Below are positions 42,953 through 51,758 of a DNA stretch of 64,000 nucleotides, one piece after another. The number at the start of each line of letters is the position of its first letter. Within the stretch, counting starts at the first letter, position 1. The stretch covers positions 1 through 64,000 of the forward strand of contig NZ_JAKRVX010000006.1 of assembly GCF_023638035.1 (NCBI RefSeq). The letters run 5' to 3'. Below the pieces are notes generated by a model, which searched no databases, was not told the DNA's origin, and worked only from the letters and a program-made list of their open reading frames with translations. This DNA comes from Natronocalculus amylovorans (GTDB lineage Archaea; Halobacteriota; Halobacteria; Halobacteriales; Haloferacaceae). Made by a program: the position numbers and the translations under genes.

Positions 42953-43126
42953 TTACTCGCCAGCCTTTGTCTTCCACTCGTAGTCGCGGCGTTTTGCGGA
43001 TTTTCCGAAGCCGCATGACGAGCAGACCTTTTTCCGGACGTGGTATGATTTTTCGCCACAGCGTCGACATTTGACGTGTGTCGTCTTGTTCTTCTTCCCT
43101 TGAGACGGTGTTCCGGCTCCAGTCAT
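42953..43126 (-). CDS. rpl37e: 50S ribosomal protein L37e
   Basis: 57 aa. The translation reads [20 protein letters not shown] and continues with [27 protein letters not shown]. Four cysteines (CRRCG and CSSCG) form the zinc ribbon typical of L37e; the protein is strongly basic. It overlaps the Lsm gene by four bases (ATGA), the standard lsm-rpl37e operon of haloarchaea. Confidence 0.95.
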   Translation of the reverse strand: MTGAGTPSQGKKNKTTHVKCRRCGEKSYHVRKKVCSSCGFGKSAKRRDYEWKTKAGE

Positions 43127-43359
43127 ACAGTTATCGAAACGACGTTATCGCCGCGTATAATGGTTGTGTCTTCGATCGGCTCTGCTGTAGGGTCACCCAG
43201 AACAGCCTCGTCAATGACGGAGTCATCCGCATCAAGTACGACGTTCATGTGTTGGTCATAGCCTGAAAGCTGTCCGTAGACCGTATCACCGTCTTTGAGT
43301 CGGACGGTTACAGTCTGTGCGAGTGCGCCTTCGAGTACGTCCAACGGTCGTCCACTCAT
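43123..43359 (-). CDS. lsm: Sm-like RNA-binding protein
   Basis: 78 aa. Sm1 ([29 protein letters not shown]) and Sm2 ([14 protein letters not shown]) motifs are complete. Archaeal Lsm forms heptameric rings that bind small RNAs and U-rich tracts. TTTATTAC centred 27 bases before the ATG suggests leaderless transcription, and a perfect inverted repeat sits directly upstream of that box. First gene of the operon with rpl37e. Confidence 0.95.
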   Translation of the reverse strand: MSGRPLDVLEGALAQTVTVRLKDGDTVYGQLSGYDQHMNVVLDADDSVIDEAVLGDPTAEPIEDTTIIRGDNVVSITV

Positions 43360-43390
43360 GTTTCAACGGGTCGCCGAGCGAGTAATAAAC

Positions 43391-43409
43391 GTACCGAATC
43401 GTTCGGTAC
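43391..43409 (-). promoter_or_regulatory. Perfect 8-bp inverted repeat upstream of the lsm TATA box
   Basis: GTACCGAA-TCG-TTCGGTAC, immediately upstream of the lsm TATA-like box (43382-43390, minus strand), where an activator or BRE-contacting regulator would bind. The symmetry is exact over 16 bases. Confidence 0.45.
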
Positions 43410-43431
43410 AAGACGATAACCGAACCCACGA

Positions 43432-43648
43432 GTTTTTAATAGAGGACGTACAACCACCAATACCGAAAACCCGCGGGCAAGTGTTTCGGAAACGGGTGCA
43501 TTTTCGATCGCACCAGCCGAATCATAGCGGGGTCGAACACCGACGGACCAGACCGGCCGGGGCTCGTGGCCCCCACGCGGATTTACGTGAGCAACATCGC
43601 CACAACGTGGCATTTCGATGCTCGGAACCACAACACACTACGATAACC
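43432..43648 (+). promoter_or_regulatory. Promoter and long leader of the rnj operon
   Basis: TTTTTAATA (43432-43440) is a good TATA box reading towards rnj. A start near 43462 gives a leader of about 185 bases, very long for a haloarchaeon. It contains a GC hairpin GGGGC-TCGTG-GCCCC (43559-43573). The in-frame sequence upstream of the rnj ATG has no family features and no start codon near the expected N-terminus. Confidence 0.45.
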
Positions 43649-44995
43649 ATGGAAATTGAAATCGCAACCATTGGCGGTTATGAGGAGGTCGGTCGTCAGA
43701 TGACGGCCGTCCGCGCAGGCGACGATGTCGTCATCTTCGATATGGGTCTGAACCTCTCGCAGGTTCTCATCCACGACAACGTCGAGACTGAAAAGATGCA
43801 TAGTTTGGACCTGATCGACATGGGTGCCATCCCGGACGATCGAGTCATGAGTGACCTCGAAGGAGACGTGCAAGCGATCGTCCCAACACATGGCCACCTT
43901 GACCACATTGGCGCACTCTCAAAGCTTGCACACCGATACAACGCACCGATCGTCGCAACACCGTTTACGATCGAACTCGTCAAACAGCAGCTCCAAGGAG
44001 AAAACAAGTTCACCGTAGAGAACGATCTGGTGAAGATGTCTGCCGGCGAGACGATGTCGATCGGCGAAAAGTGCGAGCTTGAGTTTGTCAACGTCACCCA
44101 CTCGATTATCGACGCGATCAACCCAGTCCTTCACACACCAGAGGGAGCGATTGTCTATGGCCTCGACAAGCGAATGGACCACTCACCAGTACTTGGTGAT
44201 CCGATCGACATGAAACGCTTCCGTGAGATTGGCCGCGAAGGCGAAGGCGTCCTCGCATACATTGAAGACTGTACCAACGCAGGCCGGAAGGGCCGCACAC
44301 CATCTGAATCCGTTGCACGTCGTCATCTCAAAGATGTTATGTACTCAATTGAGGACTATGATGGTGGTATTGTCGCAACCACATTCTCGAGCCACATTGC
44401 ACGTGTGAAATCGCTCGTCGAGTTTGCAGAGGAGATCGGTCGTGAGCCGGTGTTGCTCGGTCGATCAATGGAAAAATACTCCGGCACCGCAGAGCGACTC
44501 AACTTTGTTGAATTCCCTGAGAATCTGGGGATGTACGGTCATCGAAAATCCGTTGATCGGACGTTCAAACGAATTATGAAGGAAGGCAAAGAGAACTTCC
44601 TCCCGATTGTCACCGGCCATCAAGGAGAGCCACGTGCAATGTTGACTCGAATGGGCCGCGGTGAAACGCCATTCGAACTGGATGATGGTGACAAAGTCAT
44701 TTTTTCTGCACGAGTGATTCCAGAGCCAACCAACGAGGGACAACGGTACCAATCCGAGCGGCTTCTGAAGATGCAGGGTGCACGGATTTACGACGATATC
44801 CACGTTTCAGGGCACCTCCGAGAAGAGGGTCATTATGAAATGTTGGATGCCCTACAGCCACAGCACGTGATTCCAGCGCACCAGAACCTCAAAGGCTTTG
44901 CACCGTACGTTGATCTCTGTGAGAATCAGGGCTACGAACTGGGCCGTGATGTGCATGTCACACGAAACGGCAACATGATCAAATTGGTGGAGTAA
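43649..44995 (+). CDS. rnj: Ribonuclease J
   Basis: 448 aa from ATG 43649 ([18 protein letters not shown]). Metallo-beta-lactamase/beta-CASP nuclease: metal motif THGHLDH (H81, H83, D85, H86), later histidines in VTHSIID and the beta-CASP motifs including [25 protein letters not shown]. Archaeal RNase J is mainly a 5'-3' exonuclease for RNA turnover. The stop overlaps the idsA start by one base (TAATG). Its long structured leader suggests control at the RNA level, as known for nuclease genes in bacteria (inference). Confidence 0.94.
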   Translation: MEIEIATIGGYEEVGRQMTAVRAGDDVVIFDMGLNLSQVLIHDNVETEKMHSLDLIDMGAIPDDRVMSDLEGDVQAIVPTHGHLDHIGALSKLAHRYNAPIVATPFTIELVKQQLQGENKFTVENDLVKMSAGETMSIGEKCELEFVNVTHSIIDAINPVLHTPEGAIVYGLDKRMDHSPVLGDPIDMKRFREIGREGEGVLAYIEDCTNAGRKGRTPSESVARRHLKDVMYSIEDYDGGIVATTFSSHIARVKSLVEFAEEIGREPVLLGRSMEKYSGTAERLNFVEFPENLGMYGHRKSVDRTFKRIMKEGKENFLPIVTGHQGEPRAMLTRMGRGETPFELDDGDKVIFSARVIPEPTNEGQRYQSERLLKMQGARIYDDIHVSGHLREEGHYEMLDALQPQHVIPAHQNLKGFAPYVDLCENQGYELGRDVHVTRNGNMIKLVE

Positions 44996-46041
44996 TGACA
45001 CAGAACGCGACGGAAGAGCGCGTCTTGCACGCAGTTGGTGAGCGCCGTGAGCTCGTCAACAGCGCGATCGATAAAGAGCTACCGCTACAGAAACCAGAGC
45101 GGCTCTACGAAGCATCGAGATACATTCTCGAAGCAGGTGGGAAGCGGCTCCGTCCAACAGTGACGTTACTCGCTGCAGAATCACTTGCAGACGTGGAACC
45201 GCTTTCAACCCCATATCGATCGTTCCCAACCCTTTCAGATGGGGCAATTGATATGATGAAAGCAGCAGTCTCGATCGAGATTATCCAGTCATTTACCCTG
45301 ATCCACGACGACATTATGGATGATGATGATCTTCGTCGAGGAGTTCCATCCGTTCACAAGCAGTACGATACGTCTACTGCAATTCTTGCAGGAGATACAC
45401 TATACTCAAAAGCGTTTGAGATCATGACTAACACCGGCGCTGCACCGGAGGATGCACTTGAATCAATGCGGCTCTTATCAACAACGTGTACAGAGATCTG
45501 TGAAGGTCAAGCGCTCGATGTTTCATTTGAAGGCCGAGACAGCGTCCTTCCAGAGGAGTATCTGGAAATGGTTGAGCTAAAAACGGCCGTACTGTACGGC
45601 GCTGCCGCTGCTGTTCCGGCAGTTCTGATGGGTGCAGATGGTGACGTTGTTGATGCACTGTACCAGTACGGAATTGATTCGGGGCGTGCGTTCCAAATTC
45701 AAGACGACGTTCTCGATCTTACCGTACCAAGCGAGAAGCTCGGTAAACAGCGCGGTTCAGATCTCGTCGAGAATAAAGAGACGCTCATCACACTCCATGC
45801 AAAACAACAGGGTGTTGATGTTGCCAATCTCATTGACACAACCGATCCAGAGAGTGTTACTGAGGACGCGATCGATGAGGCTGTCGCAGAACTTGAAGCA
45901 GTCGGAAGTATCGCATATGCTCGAGAGATGGCAGAGGACCTCACAGATCGTTCCAAAGCACAACTGGAGGTGCTCCCAGATAACCATGCTCGGACGCTTC
46001 TCTGTGAGATCGCGGACTATCTTATCACACGTGGCTACTAA
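44995..46041 (+). CDS. idsA: Geranylgeranyl/farnesyl diphosphate synthase
   Basis: 348 aa. Trans-prenyltransferase with the first aspartate-rich motif IHDDIMDDDD (D105, D106, D109), GGKRLRP, LAGDTLYSKAF, KTAVLYGAA and the second motif FQIQDDVLDL. The residues before the first DDxxD are bulky-to-small as in long-chain enzymes, so geranylgeranyl diphosphate for archaeal ether lipids is the likely product. Coupled to rnj by a one-base overlap, as in many haloarchaea. Confidence 0.93.
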   Translation: MTQNATEERVLHAVGERRELVNSAIDKELPLQKPERLYEASRYILEAGGKRLRPTVTLLAAESLADVEPLSTPYRSFPTLSDGAIDMMKAAVSIEIIQSFTLIHDDIMDDDDLRRGVPSVHKQYDTSTAILAGDTLYSKAFEIMTNTGAAPEDALESMRLLSTTCTEICEGQALDVSFEGRDSVLPEEYLEMVELKTAVLYGAAAAVPAVLMGADGDVVDALYQYGIDSGRAFQIQDDVLDLTVPSEKLGKQRGSDLVENKETLITLHAKQQGVDVANLIDTTDPESVTEDAIDEAVAELEAVGSIAYAREMAEDLTDRSKAQLEVLPDNHARTLLCEIADYLITRGY

Positions 46042-46162
46042 CACACCCACGTGAATCCAACACGAATATTCAGTTTATTTCACCGGAAACGTGGTGTGGT
46101 GGCTACACTGTCACACAGTCAAAAGCAGACCACATATCACGGTTGAGCGCGCGTATACCGAT

Positions 46163-47065
46163 GTGGCATCATTTCGATCTATTGGCCTTTTTGCGTTGTT
46201 AGCAGTATTTTGGGGGACAACCTACGTTGCGATCGAGGTTGGGCTTGAAACGCTTCCCCCACTTTGGTTTGTTGCACTCCGATTTGACATTGCTGCAGTG
46301 GTGCTGTTAGGATATGTTTTGTTACGGAGTACCCAACCGCTTCCACAGACCCGAGGTGATTGGACTGCCGTCGCTATCAGTGCATTTTTTATTATTGGTG
46401 TAAACAATGCGCTTCTCTTTGTTGGCCAGCAGTACACGACGAGTGGGATCGCAGCGATTGTATACAGCCTAGTACCGATTACAACGGCTGCGTCAGTTGC
46501 GTTGTTGCTCGAGCGTGGCCGGATTGATACAGTCGGCCTTATTGGAATCGCTGTCGGACTCGTCGGTGTGGGATTGGTTGCACAGCCTGATCCGAATAAT
46601 CTCACAGGAGGAGTCACATTCGGGGTGGGATTGATTTCGATCGCAGTCGTCTCGATTTCGATCGGGAGTGTCCTGTTGCGTCGTGTCGAAACAGCGACTC
46701 CAAGCGTAACGATCACCGCATGGGGATTGCTTGGCGCAGCGATCGGTGTGCATCTTGTGAGTGGCGTATTTGAAGCAACAGCCGTGAACCCATTGCACGA
46801 TCCGCTTGCAGTTATTGCCCTTGTATATTTAGGAATTTTTCCGAGCGCAATCGCCTACAGCATTTATTTCACACTATTAAACGAATTAGGTCCATTTGAG
46901 ATTAATCTTGTATCGTACGTTGTACCGATTATTGCGACCATTGCTGGATGGCTTCTGTTGGGTGAGTCAATTACAGCAACCACTGTTCTCGGGTTTCTAA
47001 CAATCTTCTTTGGTTTTGTGCTGCTCAAACGAAAACAGATTGCCGATTCAGTAGCTAATTGGTGA
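46163..47065 (+). CDS. EamA-family (DMT superfamily) transporter
   Basis: 300 aa from a GTG at 46163 (MASFRSIGLFALLAVFWGTTYVAIEVG); GTG codons at 46091 and 46094 are alternatives but would add a hydrophilic tail. Ten hydrophobic segments in two EamA repeats: FWGTTYVAIEVGLETLPPLWFVALR in the first, FPSAIAYSIYFTLLNELGPFEINLVSYVVPIIATIAGWLLLGE in the second. Members export amino acids, nucleotides or other metabolites; the substrate is unknown. Convergent with the peroxiredoxin gene. Confidence 0.87.
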   Translation: MASFRSIGLFALLAVFWGTTYVAIEVGLETLPPLWFVALRFDIAAVVLLGYVLLRSTQPLPQTRGDWTAVAISAFFIIGVNNALLFVGQQYTTSGIAAIVYSLVPITTAASVALLLERGRIDTVGLIGIAVGLVGVGLVAQPDPNNLTGGVTFGVGLISIAVVSISIGSVLLRRVETATPSVTITAWGLLGAAIGVHLVSGVFEATAVNPLHDPLAVIALVYLGIFPSAIAYSIYFTLLNELGPFEINLVSYVVPIIATIAGWLLLGESITATTVLGFLTIFFGFVLLKRKQIADSVANW

Positions 47066-47079
47066 CTGTCCGAACAACG

Positions 47080-47538
47080 TTACGACGACAGATCAGAGAG
47101 AATCTCTTCGGCGTGTCCCTCGGGCGAGACGCCTTCATACACATGTGTAATCGTCCCATCAGGACCGATAACGTAGCTGTTCCGAAAGACGCCATCAAAC
47201 GTGTTCCCAAACATCTGCTTTTCACCGTATGAGTCATACAGTTTTGAAACGTCTCCATCCGGATCAGACAAGAGCTCAAATGGGAGATCGTATTTATCAG
47301 CGAACGTGCGCAGGTCGGACACCGGGTCATCACTGACTGCAAGCACGGAGATACCCGCATCAGTGAACTGATCCCATGCATCGCGAAATCCACAGGCTTC
47401 GGTTGTACAGCCGGGTGTGTCTGCGCGTGGATAAAAGTAGAGTACAACGTGTGAGCCACGATAGGTTTCGAGTGAGACGTCGTCTCCATCCTGATTTGGA
47501 AGTGTAAACAGTGGGGCGTCGGCTCCGTTAGCAAGCAT
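47080..47538 (-). CDS. bcp: Peroxiredoxin, Bcp/PrxQ type
   Basis: 152 aa. DAPLFTLPNQDG, LYFYPRADTPGCTTEACGFRDAW with peroxidatic cysteine in PGCT and a resolving cysteine five residues later, then SDDPVSDLRTFADKYDLPFELLSD and RNSYVIGPDG. This is the PrxQ arrangement. It reduces hydroperoxides using thioredoxin-like electron donors in the cytoplasm. Confidence 0.93.
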   Translation of the reverse strand: MLANGADAPLFTLPNQDGDDVSLETYRGSHVVLYFYPRADTPGCTTEACGFRDAWDQFTDAGISVLAVSDDPVSDLRTFADKYDLPFELLSDPDGDVSKLYDSYGEKQMFGNTFDGVFRNSYVIGPDGTITHVYEGVSPEGHAEEILSDLSS

Positions 47539-47594
47539 ATCCCCACTCCGGCCGGTGGCTGCAAAACAGTTCCGAGAAACAGCATCAAAGATTG

Positions 47595-48569
47595 TTATTT
47601 GAGTAGCTCAGCGGCGTCCCGATCGACTAATGGCTTTGCATTGGCTGCTGGTAGTTGGACAATATCCTCTGCTTTCAGTGTGTACTCGCGCTCATCAACA
47701 CCAAAGATAGAGCCAACATCGGCCTTGATCCGAACAGTTTGTCGATCGGTCTCTGTCTCTGTCTTGGCGCTTGTCCCACTTGCGTCACTTTTCTCACCAG
47801 ACACAGTGTCTGACCGTGTTGTATGCTGCTCGGAAACAGCACCTTCCGAGTCGGACGAGTCAGTGGTTGACGGAGATGGCGTCTCCGCTGCCTGCCCATT
47901 CGCACTTGCACCGCCAACCGGCCCCTCCGGGGGAATGCCATCAGGTGCAGAGGCTGGAGAAACCGGTGTATGCTGTTGTTCTGCATCTACATCGGATGTT
48001 GGAGATGAATCAATTTCTCCGGCAGTAGATTCGTTTGCTGTCGGTGATGGAGAATGGTTTGGTGTGGGTTCTGCGTCTGTACCCATCACATCAGCCAACA
48101 TCCCATCCGTTGACGTCTCATCCGCAGGTTTCTCTTCGGCGGTGTCTGTCTGGGTTTCTAAACTGGTCTCCATCGGAGACGATCGACCCGTAAGTACACT
48201 TAAAATCTCGGCTTTGTGCTCTTTAATCCGATCGACAAGTGAAACAAACAGTTCGTACTCTTGGGTAGTCATACCCTCCTTATCAACAGGCATCTCTGCA
48301 GCAGCAAAACTAGAGAGTTTGACTACCTTTCCAACTCGTCGCTCGTACAGTGACTCGGAAATATCTTCTGCCGTTTCAATCTCATCGGACATCCGGCGAA
48401 TCTCCTCATCGGAGAACGGATTCTCAACCTGCTCTGCGCGACGATCGCGCGCTGATTTGAGATCCGAAAGATAGGTTGCGACCTCCTGATAAAAATCGTC
48501 ACGAAGATGCTGGAGGCTATCTTTTCGGCGCTCGGTGTCCTGCACAGATCGGAGTTCGTCAAGATTCAT
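47595..48569 (-). CDS. GINS complex protein (Gins51 type)
   Basis: 324 aa. The N-terminal helical A domain (1-130) contains NPFSDEEIRRMSDEIETAE and FAAAEMPVDKEGMTTQEYELF. The C-terminal beta domain (about 270-324) contains VGSIFGVDEREYTLKAEDIVQLPAANAKPLVDR. This A-B order identifies the Gins51 subunit. Between them is an unusually long low-complexity linker (about 135-265) rich in Ser, Thr, Glu, Asp and Pro. GINS links MCM helicase to the primase and polymerase. Directly downstream of priS with a 19-base gap, the usual archaeal pairing. Confidence 0.9.
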   Translation of the reverse strand: MNLDELRSVQDTERRKDSLQHLRDDFYQEVATYLSDLKSARDRRAEQVENPFSDEEIRRMSDEIETAEDISESLYERRVGKVVKLSSFAAAEMPVDKEGMTTQEYELFVSLVDRIKEHKAEILSVLTGRSSPMETSLETQTDTAEEKPADETSTDGMLADVMGTDAEPTPNHSPSPTANESTAGEIDSSPTSDVDAEQQHTPVSPASAPDGIPPEGPVGGASANGQAAETPSPSTTDSSDSEGAVSEQHTTRSDTVSGEKSDASGTSAKTETETDRQTVRIKADVGSIFGVDEREYTLKAEDIVQLPAANAKPLVDRDAAELLK

Positions 48570-48588
48570 TCGTTGTAGAGAGCTGGTG

Positions 48589-49749
48589 TTATTCGCGTGC
48601 TTTCGTTGCGTCGCCTCGACACATGAGGAAGAGACCGACGTATTCCGGTACGATACTCACACCCTCGGGTAACTTAGTAGTATCGCCATTAAGTTCGACA
48701 GTCAGTGGCTGTTCGCAGTTGACTGCGATTTCTTGACCAATAAATCTGCGTGGGACTGCATCACGAAGGGGGTCAAATGATTCAAGTTCCTCTCGTTCGA
48801 TCCGTTTGACTTCTAATCCGCTGCCACCATGAAGCGTTCCTGGAAGTCGAATAAGACGGTGGATGTCCGTCGTGACCGGCTCATCAATCGGTGCAGTCTG
48901 TTCTGTGATAACCTGCTCAACAATTGCATCCACCAATATCCGGATACCTGGCCCACCGGCCTCCATATTGCCTGCGGCGATTGCATCCGGGTTTCGGACG
49001 ACGGCACCGTAGATTGTTTTTGCTCGACCTGCACCAATCCCATCAACGGATTCAAGCCGCTCGATCGCATCGGCTTCAGACATCGATTGGAGCTCAGTCG
49101 TCAGTGTTAACAGTTCAGCGTGAATGCGTTTTCCCCAACCGCCATGGTTCCGCAGCATTCGTTGGGTCGTCCCTGCTTTCGAGACCGTTTGGATCAAACT
49201 CTCTGTGTCCAATGCAACACCGCGGACATAGTCGACAATCTCTGTTCGGCCATCACTACCGAGCGATCGGACTGATTCATCCCGAACGTGTACGTGGTAT
49301 CCTCGTCCACCGGAGAAGACAATCTCCATATCGTTGAATGCAAAATCATCTTCAAGAAAAGAAAGTAGTCGATGCAAGATATTTTTACACTCTGCAAGCA
49401 TCTCTTTATACGTCGTTTCGTCTGGGTCCACACCTGGAAGATGGTCTGCATCAAGGTCGAACACAAGATCGGCTTCGTTCCAGCCTTTGTTACCCATCGT
49501 ACTAGCACCAGGATCGCGATACCGCCCCGCCGAAAAATATGCATGCCGTGGTGCAGTCCGCGTGAAGAAATCAGAAAGATCGCCGAGATCAAGCTGTGAC
49601 TGGTGTCGGATCATTGTTGTCCCATTTCCAGCAGTCCATGGGATATGGCCCCACTCACGCTCATTTGCAGCCGGTGGCGGTGTTATTGTCGCTTGTCGGT
49701 AGTAGTCCCGAAAGCGACCGTGGAGATAGTTTCGTGTCCGATCGTCCAT
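48589..49749 (-). CDS. priS: DNA primase small (catalytic) subunit PriS
   Basis: 386 aa from ATG 49749 (MDDRTRNYLHGRFRDYYRQ). Catalytic metal site FDLDAD (D98, D100), SGGRGYHVHV, and later RIHAELLTLT and HRLIRLPGTLHGGSG. Archaeal/eukaryotic-type primase, which makes RNA or DNA primers with the PriL subunit (not in the window). It forms an operon with the GINS gene, reflecting coupling of helicase and priming at the replication fork. Confidence 0.94.
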   Translation of the reverse strand: MDDRTRNYLHGRFRDYYRQATITPPPAANEREWGHIPWTAGNGTTMIRHQSQLDLGDLSDFFTRTAPRHAYFSAGRYRDPGASTMGNKGWNEADLVFDLDADHLPGVDPDETTYKEMLAECKNILHRLLSFLEDDFAFNDMEIVFSGGRGYHVHVRDESVRSLGSDGRTEIVDYVRGVALDTESLIQTVSKAGTTQRMLRNHGGWGKRIHAELLTLTTELQSMSEADAIERLESVDGIGAGRAKTIYGAVVRNPDAIAAGNMEAGGPGIRILVDAIVEQVITEQTAPIDEPVTTDIHRLIRLPGTLHGGSGLEVKRIEREELESFDPLRDAVPRRFIGQEIAVNCEQPLTVELNGDTTKLPEGVSIVPEYVGLFLMCRGDATKARE

Positions 49750-49852
49750 TGACCTCTCGTTATTTCGCACCGGCTAAAGGCATTACCGTTCACTTCGGCG
49801 TGTCCCAAACTGGAACGTAACGACTATCCCACCTCGTTTGTAACAAGTGAGC

Positions 49853-50170
49853 ATGGATTGGCCACACGACCCAGATGGAGAAAAAGGGAGTGAGGGTGGA
49901 CGGAACTACGGCCACGCGATTATCGCAAAGAAAATCGACGAGCAGGAAGATTTCCCACTCAATAAAGACGAGTTTGTCACCGAGTATGGGGACGATCCTG
50001 TCCGGATTGATTATGAGACGGTCGTTTCCGTGCGAGAAATCTTTGAAGAAGTGCCTGAAGCGGAATTTGAAGACTTTGTTGAACTTCATCAAGCGCTTGG
50101 TCGGGCAATGCGCCGAGGTGGATACTGGTTCTACGAAGGTGCAGACGAGTTTGTTCGGACTCGCGGATAA
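49853..50170 (+). CDS. DUF5785 family protein
   Basis: 105 aa from ATG 49853 (MDWPHDPDGEKGSEGGRNYGHAIIAKKID); a GTG two codons earlier is possible. Small, acidic, soluble, with FPLNKDEFV, YETVVSVREIFEEVPE and ALGRAMRRGGYWFY. This is the conserved haloarchaeal DUF5785 family, function unknown. Divergent from priS and convergent with the uridine kinase gene. Confidence 0.8.
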   Translation: MDWPHDPDGEKGSEGGRNYGHAIIAKKIDEQEDFPLNKDEFVTEYGDDPVRIDYETVVSVREIFEEVPEAEFEDFVELHQALGRAMRRGGYWFYEGADEFVRTRG

Positions 50171-50179
50171 TTCTCTCAG

Positions 50180-50869
50180 CTAATCGTCTTCTATTTCTAA
50201 CGTCCCTGTGAGCTCGTTCTCAATTGAATCACGCTCCCAATTCCGACTGCTGTTCCCTTCGACCTCTGTTCGAATCTTCTCCTCAAGGAGGTTCACCGCC
50301 ACGCTATTTGCACCTTCAGGAATGATCAGATCCGCGTGGCTCTTTGTTGGTTCAATGAATTGTTCGTGCATCGGTTTAACAGTATCAAGATATTGTTGCA
50401 TTACACCTTCCAATTTCCGACCACGGTCAATAACATCGCGCTGAATACGCCGAAGAATCCGAACATCTGCGTCAGTCTCAACATAGAGCCGGAGATCAAG
50501 CATCTCTGTGACCTTTTCATCATAGAGTGCAAAAATACCTTCAAGAACAATTACGTCCGTTGGCTCAACGATTGTCCGATCGGATTTTCGGTTATGAGCG
50601 GTGAAATCATACTCTGGCATCTCAATCGATCGCCCTTCAAGCAGGTTCTCAAGTTGGGTTCGCAAAAGCGACCACTCAAAGGCGGAGGGATGATCGTAGT
50701 TCACGGTCTCACGCTCTTCGATCGGAAGGTGGCTGAGGTCTTTGTAATAGTTGTCAACGGGAATGCGTGTGACCGAATCACCCACATTTTCCGTAATTAA
50801 ACGAGCCACGGTTGTCTTTCCAGCACCAGTGCCCCCTGCAATGCCGATAACAAACGATGGAATAGTCAT
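50180..50869 (-). CDS. udk: Uridine kinase
   Basis: 229 aa from ATG 50869 (MTIPSFVIGIAGGTGAGKTT); the longer open frame adds residues without family features. P-loop GGTGAGKT (12-19), IPVDNYYKDLSHLP, NYDHPSAF, VLEGIFALYDE, RRIQRDVIDRGRKLEGV and the C-terminal PTKSHADLIIPEG match uridine kinase. It phosphorylates uridine and cytidine in pyrimidine salvage. Confidence 0.92.
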   Translation of the reverse strand: MTIPSFVIGIAGGTGAGKTTVARLITENVGDSVTRIPVDNYYKDLSHLPIEERETVNYDHPSAFEWSLLRTQLENLLEGRSIEMPEYDFTAHNRKSDRTIVEPTDVIVLEGIFALYDEKVTEMLDLRLYVETDADVRILRRIQRDVIDRGRKLEGVMQQYLDTVKPMHEQFIEPTKSHADLIIPEGANSVAVNLLEEKIRTEVEGNSSRNWERDSIENELTGTLEIEDD

Positions 50870-51005
50870 TACGCGCCGTAGGAACCGCAGTGTGTTTGAA
50901 ACTACGGATTTTACGCAGAGAAAAATGTAGGTGCTGAGTGTACGACGCACACAAATATAATGATTCTGCATGCATCTTTTACTCTCCTGCCGTGTATCTC
51001 CACCC

Positions 51006-51554
51006 ATGCAAACTACTACCACAGCACGAGATATAATGCGTCATGAATTTATTGGTGTCAGTGAATCGGATACGCTCGCTGATGCGGCATCACTGCTTAC
51101 CGAAGAAGAATCGGACTCCATAATCGTTCTTCGTGGAAATGACCCCGTCGGCCGACTCACAGTCCACGATATGCTTGAAGCGTTGCTCGAGGGTGATCCA
51201 GTAACTCGTACAGTCGGAACGCTTGTGCGTGAAAATCCAGTTATTGTAACAGCCGACGCTGCTCTTTCTGCCGTCCGCGAACGGTTCTTTACCGACGATA
51301 CCTCGTCAGTATTGGTTGTCAATGGAAATGGGCCGATCGGTGTCGTAACAGAACGGGACCTGCTGTTAGCAACAGGTGAGATAGATGCTGACGAGTTCTT
51401 GTCTGAGCACCAACCAACTGAACGGGAGCAGTCAACTGACGCACAGGATGAGTTTGGGGCACATCATAGTGTTTGTGAAGTCTGTGGGTCTCTCAGTGCA
51501 GCGCTTGGTCGCGTCAATGGACAAATGCGCTGTCCAGACTGTATTGAAGTCTGA
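51006..51554 (+). CDS. CBS-pair protein with C-terminal zinc ribbon
   Basis: 182 aa from ATG 51006. Two CBS motifs (TARDIMRHEFIGVSESDTLADAASLL and VGTLVRENPVIVTADAALSAVRERF) build a Bateman module, which usually binds adenine nucleotides. The C-terminal part has CEVC and CPDC, a zinc ribbon (with LGRVNGQMRCPDC). It is a cytoplasmic regulator of unknown partner; this architecture is common in haloarchaea. Its start lies close to udk on the opposite strand (136 bases), so the two may share a divergent promoter region. Confidence 0.88.
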   Translation: MQTTTTARDIMRHEFIGVSESDTLADAASLLTEEESDSIIVLRGNDPVGRLTVHDMLEALLEGDPVTRTVGTLVRENPVIVTADAALSAVRERFFTDDTSSVLVVNGNGPIGVVTERDLLLATGEIDADEFLSEHQPTEREQSTDAQDEFGAHHSVCEVCGSLSAALGRVNGQMRCPDCIEV

Positions 51555-51758
51555 GAGACACATATCCGGTGTTACAGATCAGACTATCCGCGACCCCAAA
51601 ATCAAACGTTTTGAGAGACTGCCACTGTGTGCTATATCACCGATAGCATCTGGGAAAGAGTGGCTCTACTGTGTATATTTGGTTTTGTTACCTCTTATTT
51701 TTCTGAAAATATCGTGTTGAGGGCTAAGTTTATACAGTCCACTGACATTCCGTATGCT

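Noticed and set aside
47599-48474. 291-codon open frame on the plus strand
   Set aside because: Antisense to the GINS gene; the composition is Ser/Val rich and has no conserved motif.
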